From Diplonema japonicum (lineage: Eukaryota > Euglenozoa > Diplonemea > Diplonemida > Diplonemidae): DNA of 64,000 nt. The stretch lies in contig OZ025666.1 in NCBI GenBank assembly GCA_964019335.1, positions 669,438-733,437 on the forward strand, in the 5' to 3' direction. Below, piece by piece: positions 22,689 through 34,300 of this stretch. Below the pieces are notes generated by a model that saw nothing but the letters and a program-made list of their open reading frames with translations, made no database searches and was not told where the DNA came from. How positions within the stretch are numbered: the stretch's first letter is position 1; every line of letters starts with the position of its first letter. The translations under genes and the position numbers were made by a program.

Positions 22689-24503
22689 ATGATCACAGTG
22701 CATGATGCTCAGACGAGCATCAGGGAAGCGGCTGTGCTCTTCCCGAAGAAGAAGAAGTTCAAGAGCGTTGTGACTGTGCTTAAGGCTTCTACGGTAGGGA
22801 AGCTTGAAAAGAAGAATGACAAACCGAGATTAGGTGGATTTCGAGCAGTATCACGAAGGGGGTCTGGGACGCAAATATCTGGGCACTCGGAGCAAAGCCT
22901 TTGTGTGCCGGTTCATCGGTCGAGGATAGCGAGCGTGGTGTCGGGGGTTTTCGCCAGTAGCTCAAATGCTGCAGTAACAGCAGCCGTGTGTATGCTTGTC
23001 TGTGTGGAAGACGTCCCATGTCACCTGCTTGTGCTCGACGAGGTGATAGAGAGCTCGGAGAGCTCAGAAAATGAAGAGATACAGAAGACGACTTCACGGC
23101 TGAACATCTCTGCGGGATCACATTTCCTCTTCGGCGACTTCAGCGTTCCTAAGGACGACGTATCTGAGGAGTCTGTCGAGGTCTTGTTGAGTGACCTTGT
23201 TGCGACCGAGAGTTTCACATTTGGGGACTACACCGTTAAATACAATTCATCACTTGAAAAGGACGAGCCGCCCGACGATAGTGTGTTCGCCTTCAGCGAC
23301 TTCGCTGTCGCGCTCGAGAATGAGATGGACGAAGAGATTTGCACGGAGTACAAGGTCGAGGCAGAGGAGGAGGAAGAGGTCTTCGTTTTCGGTGACTTCG
23401 CTGTTGGGTTGCCTGCTTCAAAAAGCAAACCGAAGAAGGCTGAACCCAAGAAGGCCATCAGAAAGCTAAAACCAGCGAACAAGAGTCATAAGTGCGAAAT
23501 GAGAGATATCTTTAGTTTTGAAACAAGAACCTTGCTTGGTCACAACGCTCGAGTCAAATGCATCGCATTCACATCTACGGAGCGGCTTTACATATCGAAC
23601 TCTAGCCATGAAGCCATTCTCCACAGCCACGACTTCGAAACGAATAAGTCCCGCCACTCTTACATAGGGCACAACGACTTCATCACCAATGCTGTGGTCT
23701 CAGGTGATGACAAGTACCTTGCGACGACGTCGCGCGACACGCAGCTCATCATATGGGACACCGCCACCGCGCGGCAGCTTTCAAACTTTGTCCATCCTAA
23801 GGTATGCTGGCGGCAGGCTTAATGTTCTTAGGTTGTGACTTGTGCGACGTTCAGCAAGAATGGTCAGTTCATCATGACAGGCTGCCAGGATTGGTATTGC
23901 AGGCTCTTTCCTGTGAAACAGAAGAAGTCAAGGGGGCCAATCCTGACATATCGGGTATTCACAACGTGCATATAAGCTTTACACACACAGGAGCATACGT
24001 CACTCGTGACCGCAATTAACTTCCAGCGATCTGGTGAGAACATCATCAGTGCGTCTTCGGACACGAACCTCAGGTTGTGGGGTGCAGCTTCGGGTAATAC
24101 GTTGCAGGTCTTCACAGCGCACAACGGGACAGTGCTGAGTGCGTCTTTCAGCCACGACTCCAAGACGATACTGTCTAACGATTCATCGGAACTGATGGTG
24201 TGGGATACTGAGACATACCAGTGTATTTGGTCTAAGAAGATAGCACCAAGACACTGGTCTGTGTCGTGCTTTGCGCCCATATCCTTCCCCGACTACATCG
24301 TGGCAGCCGTCAATGACAGTGTTGTCAACATCTACAACTACAAGAAGTCTGACGAGCCCTTCCTTGAGCTTGGCACAAGGTCTTCTGTGTACGTAATGTG
24401 CAAGGGAGCCACGTCTCTACTCTACGGTGACTTCTTCGGCAACCTCTATGCAACAACCTTTAACTGCACCCAGAGGGACACTATGAACCGCCCCGTGTCC
24501 TAA
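22689..24503 (+). CDS. WD40-repeat protein with N-terminal FGDF repeats
   Basis: Three exons (22689-23801, 23832-23954, 23991-24503) encode 582 residues; the introns are 30 nt and 36 nt (GTATTC donor). The C-terminal ~320 residues contain WD40 blades, with motifs such as GHNARVKCIAF, SRDTQLIIWD, SSDTNLRLWG and SSELMVWD, so probably one seven-bladed propeller. The N-terminal half carries four copies of a short motif F-(G/S)-D-(F/Y)-x-V at residues ~148, 178, 202 and 234, each in an acidic linker, followed by a basic KPKKAEPKK stretch. This suggests multivalent short linear motifs presented beside a protein-binding propeller. No specific orthologue is recognised. The acceptor ends at 22647. Confidence 0.75.
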
Positions 24504-24624
24504 CTTCTGTTATGACATTTTTGTGAATAAGACCGTCCGATGCAGCAGGGGGCTGCTGTTTAATTCTCTTATGAGCTACTTTTTTATTTACTGTTTCCAA
24601 ACTACCTGCAAGTCCTAAGGTAAA

Positions 24625-26138
24625 ATGCCTACATCGCCCCCCCGGCAGCAGAATGATGATTCTCTGCAGGAGCTCATGCGGACAAAGGTATGCCAGCTTG
24701 CCACAATTTTATTCACGCCGTAGATTGAGGAGAACCAACAGCTGGTAGAGTACATTAGTTATTTAGAAGAGGCCAACAACGATCACCACATGGAGGTATA
24801 CCATAGTCTTGTAAACCTCTTCACAGGAGATAGAGTCTCTGAAAGCTGAACTCAGGGCTTGCCAAATGGAGCTAAAGCAGTGGCAGGACAAAGCACATGA
24901 GTCAAATGTAGGGGAGGCGGACCTAGCAAATGTATGTCTATGTACTTACGCCTCCTACTTACGCACTGTCACAGGAGGTAGAAGAGCTCAGGGAGGCTGT
25001 TCGAATTGCTACTGAAGAGGCCCACAATTGGCGGGATAAGGCACACGAGCAGGAGGCAATAGCGAAGTCTTACGAAGAACGTGAACAAGTTGCTATGCAG
25101 CGCATGGAACACTTGGAGAAGGAAGTCGAGGACTTCAGGAGCAGTGTAGAGCGTTCTGCAAGCAAGACCGATCCTTGGGTGCATGCCGAGGCGGATACCG
25201 AAGTCTCGTCGACTCGTGCGGGTTCGGAGACGGAACAGAGCCAGAGCAGAAGAGGAAGTAGTGAGTCTAGTGAAATGAGCGAATTGAAGAAGGCAGTTGT
25301 AGAACTTCGAAGCGAAGTGCAAAGACAGCAGGAAGAACTGAAGAGGGGCACATCACCTGAGGAGCTAAATAGAATCACTCTAGAGAGGGACACCTTGCGT
25401 CAGGTGGTTGCCAAGCAGAGGGAGCATTTGGCTGGGCTTAGCGGAGGCAGGCAACCAGCACCGAAGTCTTCGGTGAAGCCGGCTGGCCTGCCCCCATTGC
25501 CCCCTGGCTCTCCCCCCGTGGCACCCGCAGCGAGGTTCCCTGAAGGCCACGAGTCAGATGACGGTTGCAGCACGGACTGGGGTTGCGAACAGCTGCGGTC
25601 TGAGGCACCATCAAGGACTAGCGGTGCTGACACCCCGTCTCTTCCTGTCAGTGCGGGGCACTCCATCTCGCCCAGTGTGGGGCATTCCATATCTCCAATT
25701 CTGCGCCATTCGTCTGAGGTAACAAGCTCCAGAAGGTCAAGCAGGTCTGGTGGCACGAGCGGCAGTGTGCGTGTATCAGAGAGTACTGGCTCAGAGAGTG
25801 TGCCTGCGTCTTTGTCTGTCTCGCCAACACCCAGCTTGCACGGTTTCCTTCCTGTCGAGGCACCGCAGCCAATGCTTGCCACGTCTCCTCGTTGCGGCCA
25901 CACAATGCCCATACCACACTGCAACACAATTCGCCCCGCTTCCTACGCTTCGCAGGCATCTGCACGCGCAGTGCAGCTGAGTAGACCAGCGTACCCCAAA
26001 TCGCCTGTGAAACACCGAACGCAGTCTCCCCCCGCCGCCAGGCCAGTGGCACGTCGGAAGCAAGTCGACCCGAGCACTGTAAGGGGCAACCCTAGAGACA
26101 GAGCATATGCACCTCTTGTATTTTCAATTCATCCTTAG
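24625..26138 (+). CDS. coiled-coil protein with Ser/Pro-rich tail
   Basis: Four exons (24625-24687, 24724-24795, 24827-24931, 24975-26138) give 467 residues. The first three exons are only 63, 72 and 105 nt and phase 0, separated by introns of 36, 31 and 43 nt. Joining them gives one uninterrupted heptad-rich helix (MRTKIEENQQLVEYISYLEE and onward) to about residue 210. The remainder is low complexity, rich in Ser, Pro and Arg, with near-repeats such as GHSISPSVGHSISP. A structural or cytoskeletal adaptor is plausible; no family is recognised. The acceptor is least clear here (CTGCAAG at 24612). Confidence 0.65.
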
Positions 26139-26234
26139 AAGGCTTTGCCAAACTTTGTCATAATCTTTGTATCCCTTTAGATTGATGTATTTTTTTGTTG
26201 CCATCGGGTCTCCATAATTACTCCCACTCAGGAC

Positions 26235-29200
26235 ATGGAATACATCATCCAGTCGGCAGATGTCGACATCGAGGGTGATGAATGGCCAGTGGAAAACACT
26301 GTAGTGAAAGGGTGGCTGAAGAAGAGCAGTGTAGTGAAGAAGGTCCACGGCAGTGAGCTAGTGAGTCGAGGGTGGCTTGCACTTGCAGGTGACGATATAA
26401 CCGTGTTCCCAAGATGTGTGATGAAAGATGGCGAGCAGATTGCCATGTTGAAAGATCCCAGTTCCACAAGATTCATAGCAAGCAGTGGTGATGTGTGGGC
26501 GGTGTATGACTCCGGGAGCAGGCTGCTCATCACCGGTACAAAAGAGGGCAAGCCCAGTGCAGTACGGTTGCCCATTGAGGGTGCTGTGGTAGGCATGGAA
26601 ATTCTAAATGGCAACCTGCATATCGCGTCTGCAGCAGGCAGTCAGACAGCTTGCACGCTGACCATCTCTATCTCCCCAATTACAAATGGGCTTCCAGGTA
26701 TGTCCGTTCCAGCTCAATCATCCATCTTCAGTTGCTACCAGTGGAAAGGCCACGCAGAGAATAAGTCTTACAGGACCCCCTCCCAAGGTATACATCACAA
26801 GTCTAGCATATGTCCGCAGGTACTTTTCAGCACTTATAACGAGAGTGATAGGTGTCTCGTGCTTTTCGATGTCCCGCAGAAGGCTTGTTTTAATGCTGAT
26901 GGCAGTGCCGTAGCCATCATCACCAAGCAGGGGGGCCTAGCAGTGTGCATCGCCGAGAGCGGAAAGGGAGGAAAGAGTGCTATTGGTGAGTTCATCACTT
27001 GTCCCTCGTACCCTGGGAATGTCAACACTCATCTGGAGCCCTTAGGTACACGTATCAAGGTACAGGGCAGTGCGTATGACGTGGCTTGGGTTGCACGTCC
27101 ATGCCGCGGATGGTACCTTATGGTAGTGAGCACTACAGAATTGCTTTTAACAGATCCGTGGTCGCAGAGTGTGGTTTTCCGACTCCCGCATGATGAGGGA
27201 GGTTTTGCGGTCATTCGGCAGCACCAGCGTGAGGATCAGGGCATTCAGTTGGGCATTGTGGACGGCGGACATGACAACCTAGTCGTGTCTTTATACAACC
27301 TCACCGCGCTCGACTACAAGGTGGCCATCATGGGTGCCTTGGAGAGCAGTGATCTCGAAAGGGCAAAGAGTGTTGCTGCACAGTCAGGCCTAGCTGACGA
27401 TGTGGTGTGGCAAGTGGCGTGGGAGGCTTCGGAACAAGAAGAAGCAGACGTGAAGAAGTACTTCCCAAAGCTATCCCCGGCTTACATTGAGGCTGCATGT
27501 CGCGCGCCGTTGTCCTCCGTCCCTGCTAGGTGGCACATGTTGCGGTTCCTGTTGAAGACGACACCGAAGGTTGCTACATACCTCATAATGTGCCTCGGGG
27601 GTGTTTTGTTGCTGTCAGGATCGGAGATTCAGGCCCAGCTCCAAATGGGCTCCACAAGTAGCGTGAAAAAGGGCTGGTGGAAGCAACTGATGGCAGAGAG
27701 GCCCGGGTTCCGCAGTCTTATCCTGGAGCTTGTATCGAAGAGAAAGCTGAAGGAGGCCTCTATTCTTATGCGCCTCACTTGTGAGGACTTTGTGCCGCTA
27801 TCCCTCGTGCATTGCCTAGACATGCTGACCTACTTACCTCCTTCTACTCCTTTCGCCACGGCTGCGCCAGTCCTACCAGGTTTCGGGCTCACATCGCTAC
27901 TTCATGTGAAAATAGGCACGGGGGTTTGTCTTCAGCTGGACGTAGAGCCGCACAATTTTAACGAGGATGTGATACTAGATGTGATGAATTACATGGTGAG
28001 GAAGATTAGTGAGGCAGGGCTTACACAGAACGCGCTACAATGGGCGCAAGAGGGATGGGATGAAGGGTTGAAGTTTACCATGTCTACTATTAGCACTGTG
28101 GCGCAGTCGAGGTGTAAGCACGCAAAAGTGCTTGCTTTTGGAAAGAGACGGCCGAACATCGCAACGTATGAGTCACTTAACCCTATGATGAAGCTACTCT
28201 GTGTTCTAGCAGCTGAGGTAAGCGAGGAAGATCTACAGCTTTACTGCACCGAGGCAGGTTTTAACAGCAGCAACTTGGGTATCTTGCGAAGGTTCTGTGA
28301 TGTGCTGGTCTTAGGCGGTTACCGCCCGGACAGCATTCCCGTTACCGAGGGGGACCTGCAGAATATCCTGAATATCGTGATTAGCAATCGTCTGTTTTTA
28401 ACGAAAGAACAAAACTCCCGATTTGGGAAGGTTTTGGCCAGGACATTCGATGTCCAGAAGAAGATGCTAGAAGATGCAGGGATAAGCGACACCACAGAGA
28501 TGGGGGCGAAGGTTTGGACCAACTTTGTGAAGGGTGTTCTTGCTAACCTCCCTGCATGTGTCAATGTGCAGTGTACTCCAGCCATGCTGATGGCTGCTTT
28601 GATCACAAATAACGAGATGCAGGCTGCACGAGCGTATGCGTCAGAGCTCATGGAGACTGGTTACACCAGCGACATCGTTGAAGGCCTGACATGCGCAGCT
28701 GAGGGCGCCATGGAAAGCGCCACATCCATGGCAGACGGAGGACGTTTGGACATATGTCGCCATGCCATTGATCTGTGGGACAATCTCATGGAGGCGGGCA
28801 GCCTTGACTACAGGTCATGTCAACGATTGGGTGTAGTGCGAGACAAGCTCGACACGTATTCTGAGATAGCTGGCAGGTTCCCTGCAAGTGCCCCTTTCAT
28901 CACCCCAAGTGAGACTAATAAGCTTGTTGATGCGGTGCTAACCTACAATGAGGCCGCGCCCGACGACATTACAGGGCTGGTGTCTGCATGTAGGCGACTG
29001 GATATTTCCCGTACAGATGTTCTATCAAAGGTCATCAGGCACGCGATCAGCGGTGCCAATTACGACCTTGCAATTGCCGCAAGCACATACGTGGTACAGT
29101 CTGCGGACATCTCTGGCGACGTGGCAAATGCCTTGCTGTGTGATGTGATCAACCAGTTCGGCTCTGCCTTGTGCTGGGAGGATTGGTCCTTCCTCACTGC

Positions 29201-31332
29201 TAAGATCGCAGCAACAACGAGCGACAAGCTGTCCGACGTGCTGAAAGCCTACCCGCATCGATGCGCAGCCTACCCCGCAGAGCATACACCAAACAAGATC
29301 ATCGAGCGGGCCGCTTTTGTGATACGGAAGGGTGGGGCTGCAAAAACGGAGCTACTGTTGAAGTCAGCGATGTCCACGCTAGTGGACGATGAGAGTCAAG
29401 AGAGACTATTGCTTGAGCAGTCCGAAGGGCGCACCCGATGGGTCATTCGAGAAGAGGCGAACGAAGAGCAAGAACGTTGGGTCCTTATTGCAAAGCTCGA
29501 GACAGCAACAAGTGAATTGGAAGAAGCAAGTAGCAGATGCCTTGTGATACACGAACACGAGCTGGGTATGCTGCTGCTGTGCTTCAAGAAGGAACTGTCA
29601 GACATACGCTGTTATGAAGGAGCTGTCAGAAGTGGTATTGATAAAGAAGAATCTGAGGAAAGGCGTGAAGTGCAAGCGTTGTTTGCTTCAGGGAAGCATG
29701 CAGCTTACGACGACATTCTTAGCAGTATTTCAGGCGACGAGGCAGTGCAAAGGGCTGCTGTTCAAGGCATGTACTTCGAGCAGTTTGCGTGTCTCGAATT
29801 TGAAGTTTTCTCCAATTGGGAAAGATACATCGTGGAGGCCGAAGAGGTTGAGGAATTCCAACGGCTTACCATTACTTGGGGGGAAGCTGTGTACAGGACT
29901 GTCATTGTGCCACACCTAGTGAATGAAGAGTCAGCACGCAGTGATCTGCACCGTGAGTCATGGGATGCATGGGTCGACATGCTTCCAGATTTAGAGACCT
30001 CCCACAGGAAGTATATCAATGCCGGAGTCAAGTTGGGGTACAAGTCTGCATCGCTTGAAAGGTCAGCTGGACTTGCAAAGGTCGAGGCGTACAAAGCACA
30101 CGAGAAGAAGTACGAAAGGATCAGCGCTCAGTTTTATCTACAAAGATTGCAGATACAACTTGGGGTGCTAGGGATCCAGGAGGAATGTTGCAGAGAACTA
30201 GTTACAAAAGGAGCAAGCATTGAAGGTGACACCTTTTTCGGTATCGCAGCACTGAGTTTCGCAGAGCATACTGAATGGGTAACTTTGATGACATCCCTGA
30301 AGCTGAGCGAGCTTGTAGATGATGAAGAGGAGTTGCGCTACAAGTTGGAATTAGAAGAAGATAGAGATTTCGCCAAGCTGTTAATCTTGCAAGAAGAGGC
30401 GGTAGAGAAGGTATGTTTATTTATTAATCACAACGGGAATGTTTCTCAGGACCTCCACCGCATCGAGCGCTTAGGACTCTTCGTAGTTGAAGAGGAGGAA
30501 GACCGCAACGACATCGTTCGCGAGATGACTGACACCTTCAGTTCCATGGCAGCATCCTTTGCTTCATCGGAAAGGAAGGTGCGAGATGCTGAGCGAGAGC
30601 GGCAGCAGATCGTCAGCGACTTGAGTCTCAGCATCCAGAAGACTCCCACTAATGAGCAACACAAGCGGACTGCGATTCAAATGCAGCAAGCTGCAGAGTG
30701 GAAGGTTTTGGAGCAGGTCTACGATAAGTCAAAGGTGTGCTGGAATATTGCAATCCTAGAAATACCCCACAGTTCCTTGTTCTTGCGGCAACAGCAACAT
30801 CAGTACCAGGTTCCTGCCATTCACAAGACCCCGCCGACGGTTTGAGAGACGCTGTAAAAGGGTTGTTTTCAGCAGGCAGGTGCGATAACATCTTCGGGAA
30901 AGACCGCGCACAGTGGGACAAGACGCTCGTTGCGTGCCGTGATCCACCATCTATCGAACAGCTGGAGTTGAGTTTTTGTGTGGCACATGCAACGCAGGCA
31001 GCTGCATCTGAGGGACAAATGGACTCAGCTGCAGGCGTGGCTTTCTCTGCGGCGTTGAAGTGGCTCACGACACACGTATGCAACAAGTGCTTTTTAATCT
31101 TTCATCAGGTTTTCAGAGTTCCGGGAGTGTGCGGTTATGACTTGCAGATAGAACTTATCAGCAGGTGTGCTTTATTTCCGCCTTATACTTATTACACAGA
31201 TTTCTCACAATGTTCAGTAGCCGCTTACGCAGCCTAAAAGATGGAGTACCACGTGGTGCACACATTAACAACGCCATCCGCTTCGTTGAGGGCTGCTCTG
31301 TCGGCTTTAACATCGTACATACGCAGCCCTAG
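26235..31332 (+). CDS. very large solenoid/coiled-coil protein, possibly Sec39/NBAS-like
   Basis: Seven exons (26235-26697, 26732-26787, 26820-30410, 30450-30734, 30773-31075, 31109-31164, 31200-31332) give 1,628 residues. The first two introns (34 and 32 nt) sum to a multiple of three, so the frame reads through them by accident; removing them gives a cleaner LTGPPPKVLFSTYNESD. Residues ~30-370 look beta-rich, like a propeller. From about 370 a helical solenoid begins with SGLADDVVWQVAWEAS and a downstream pattern resembling the Sec39 domain of NBAS or RZZ-complex Rod. From ~1,030 the protein becomes a long Glu-rich coiled coil without a clear counterpart. If Sec39-like, it would tether Golgi-to-ER vesicles or serve the kinetochore. 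That assignment is weak; the gene structure is firm. Confidence 0.5.
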
Positions 31333-31393
31333 CTCTTGCTTCATATTTTTTAATTTGTAACGATATCCTATTTCGTCACAGGTGGCATGCACT

Positions 31394-34300
31394 ATGAACC
31401 GAGTCAGGGTACTGACGCAGAGACCGAGAAGGGCGCGAGGATGTTTTGGTGTAGCGGTGCAGCCAGCGGCATTCCAAATGGCGGACGGGGGGCGTGTGAC
31501 TCTCGACGAAGAGGTGATCGAGACTCACTGCAATAGAATCTTCAGGAACCATGGCATGTTCGACCCCCCATTGAACCCCAAACATGAGATTTTCCAGGTT
31601 GAGCGATTCTGGGAGGAGCTGCAGAAGCAGATCCTAGCTTGGGAGGAGTCCGTAGAAGTGTTGAAGAGGATACGTGCCGGTGAGGAGATAGGAAGCAGTG
31701 GTGATGTTGTTTCCTTAGTAATGTTGAAGGCTGACAGGGTGTTCAAGTTCTTTACGCACATGAGGGCGCACTTAGACAGGAACCCGAGGGACAAGCTGGC
31801 CTTGTACGAGACGCGGCCCGCTGGTCTGGAAGACCTGTACGGAAGATTCCTCAACATGCTTGCCGTGCAGATTGATACCGACTACTGCCCGCGGTGCCAC
31901 CTGAGGCTCGACGGCACCACTTCCGTCTGTGGCGACCCTACAGTCATCAACGAACACCTGTACGGCGACAACCACGTGTTCGGGTTCGAGTCGTCTGAGA
32001 TGGAACACTCCTTCTGGTCGCAGTCGTGGTTCGTGGAGTACGAGAAGCGTGCCAAGGACTTGTGGTATCAGGCCCTGCAGCTGCCCTTCTTCCGCACATC
32101 AAGCCACACCGCAGCACAATGCGAAGGGATGATGGAGATATACCTCAAGACCTTAAACAGAGGAGAAGCTAACCATTTCATGAGGCAGTGCCAGGTGCAC
32201 AGCCTTCCTATCACCAACAGGATGATCGAGTGTCACAAGGAGATTATTGAGACCACAAATCCTCACAGCTTGTTCTTCCACGGCGAACCTGAGGCCGTCT
32301 CTCCTAGGTGGCTGAGGTATCGAATGGAACAGGAAAAGCTTGATGCGATGGAAGATGAGCACGGCATGATCAAGCACCCACCTCATAGCTACCTGCCGCA
32401 TGTAGAAGGCGACAGCATGTACAAGGCACTTCCCGCCAAGTTCAAGGTTGATGAGCGAGGGTGGGTGACAGACTTCCCGCAGGTAACCTCCGCCATTCAG
32501 GACTCTGTTGATTCGTGGTCACCGATCAAGTCCCAGCGGGCGCAGAGTAGCGAGTTCCCTGACTGGTGCTACGACGAGCATACATTGGCGAAGATCGAGC
32601 ACCTGAGAACGGAAGGAAAGAAGGTGTCCTACAAGCCGAGGAGCGATCCCGTGTCCTTCAAGAACCGAACCATTCCGAACTCTAGATCACGCGTTCCGGG
32701 TCTTTTCGAGGTCAAAGAGCCCACGGTACATTCCGAGGAGCACCTTGTGTTTCCTACCGCCTATGGCTACGAGGCTTTCGATACGTCTGAGGAAGCCTTC
32801 GGGACACTTTACCATGGTTTCTCTGGTGAGGTCGAAGACGAGCGCCTGAAGTATGCCATCAGGCCAGGCACTGTTTTGCGAGCCGTAACCCTTCCGCAGT
32901 TCATGGAGCCTCATGTTCCCATCCTGTCGCACAAGTTCCCCATCTGCGAGAACAGAGACAGCAGTGTTGATGTCAACAAGCTTCCCATCGCCGATTTTTG
33001 CACTGTCCCCCGTGCCATGCTGGAGGTGCTGGAGTATGGCTCCAACGGAAAGGTCAACGAGTCAATCGAGCAGTGGCGGAAGGTGGGAAGGCCATGGTGT
33101 GACGGGAAATGGGAGGCATTAGAAAAGAATTACAAGAATTTGAGGGTTGGCTCAAAGTTCTATTCAGGCCAAAGCGCGAAGGGCAGCAAGGAGGGAACAC
33201 TCGTCCTTGTCGGTTTGCACAACGGGAAGTTGTGGGCAGCACGAAATAACGAAAAGTTTGCTTCGGTTGTGCTTGCTTCTAACTTCGAAGAGCTGAAGAA
33301 ATACCGAGGTCTGCCTGGTGACATTTGGGCTGTGCATGAACAGGTGGAAGTAACTGGTGTTGTTGTTGGTGTGAAAGACGGACAACTATGGGTACAGTGG
33401 GGTGCCAACAAGGTGGCAACCCCTTTGGGCAGTGGTATCGAGGACATACAAAAGAACTTCAAAAGCCTTGAGGTTCTTGGACAAGGGCAGCTTGTGGAGC
33501 CACCGTCTTGGTACATACCTTTCCGCAACAACTGGGCTGAGCGAGATCTGAAAGAGGCTCTGCGCAAACCGTGGGAAGACCAGCCCTTCACTGCATCAGG
33601 GAAGTACGATATTCCGAGCATCAATAAGGATCCTTCATCTGCGGCCTCTTACGGCTTGGATGACTACAAAACTAAGGAGCATGAATCGAGAATGGAAGTG
33701 AGGAACCTCATGGGGGGGAGCACTAAGCTGGTTGGTGACAAGAGGTGGGGTGACGACGCTGTCTTCTCGGTGAATATTCAGGGCAACAACCGCATGCACA
33801 CGGGTTATGGACAGCCGCAAGTGGACACTGATGAGCTCCTGGTGCCAATCGGGCCTGACGATGGCCTGAAGGACAAGGTGCCCATGTGGGAGGTAGAAGA
33901 GATGGAGCAGTCCCTGCGCGACATTGGAGGTAGGGCCCCGGGAGCATCTTCACCTTCGTCGCAGCAGCGCTATAACGATACGACTAATGACCCCATCGCA
34001 ATCAGGAAGCAGAGTAAGATGAAGCTCGCGATGCGTGCCTCTCTCATCACAAGCAAGAAGAATCCCTCCAACACAGAGCTTGTCAATTTGGAGAGCGGCC
34101 AGCTTGCACTCAAGCAGAAGATTGGAAAACACGAGAGCTGGGAATACGGTGGGATGAAGGATCCTGGAAACATGCAGGTTATGCCGCACGACCGTAAGGT
34201 ATGAGCAATGCAAGAAAGCAACCGCATTACAGAGATTGCTTGGTGAGGACCCCCTGCAACCTATGCACAACCGAATGCACTTGACAGGTATGGAAATATC

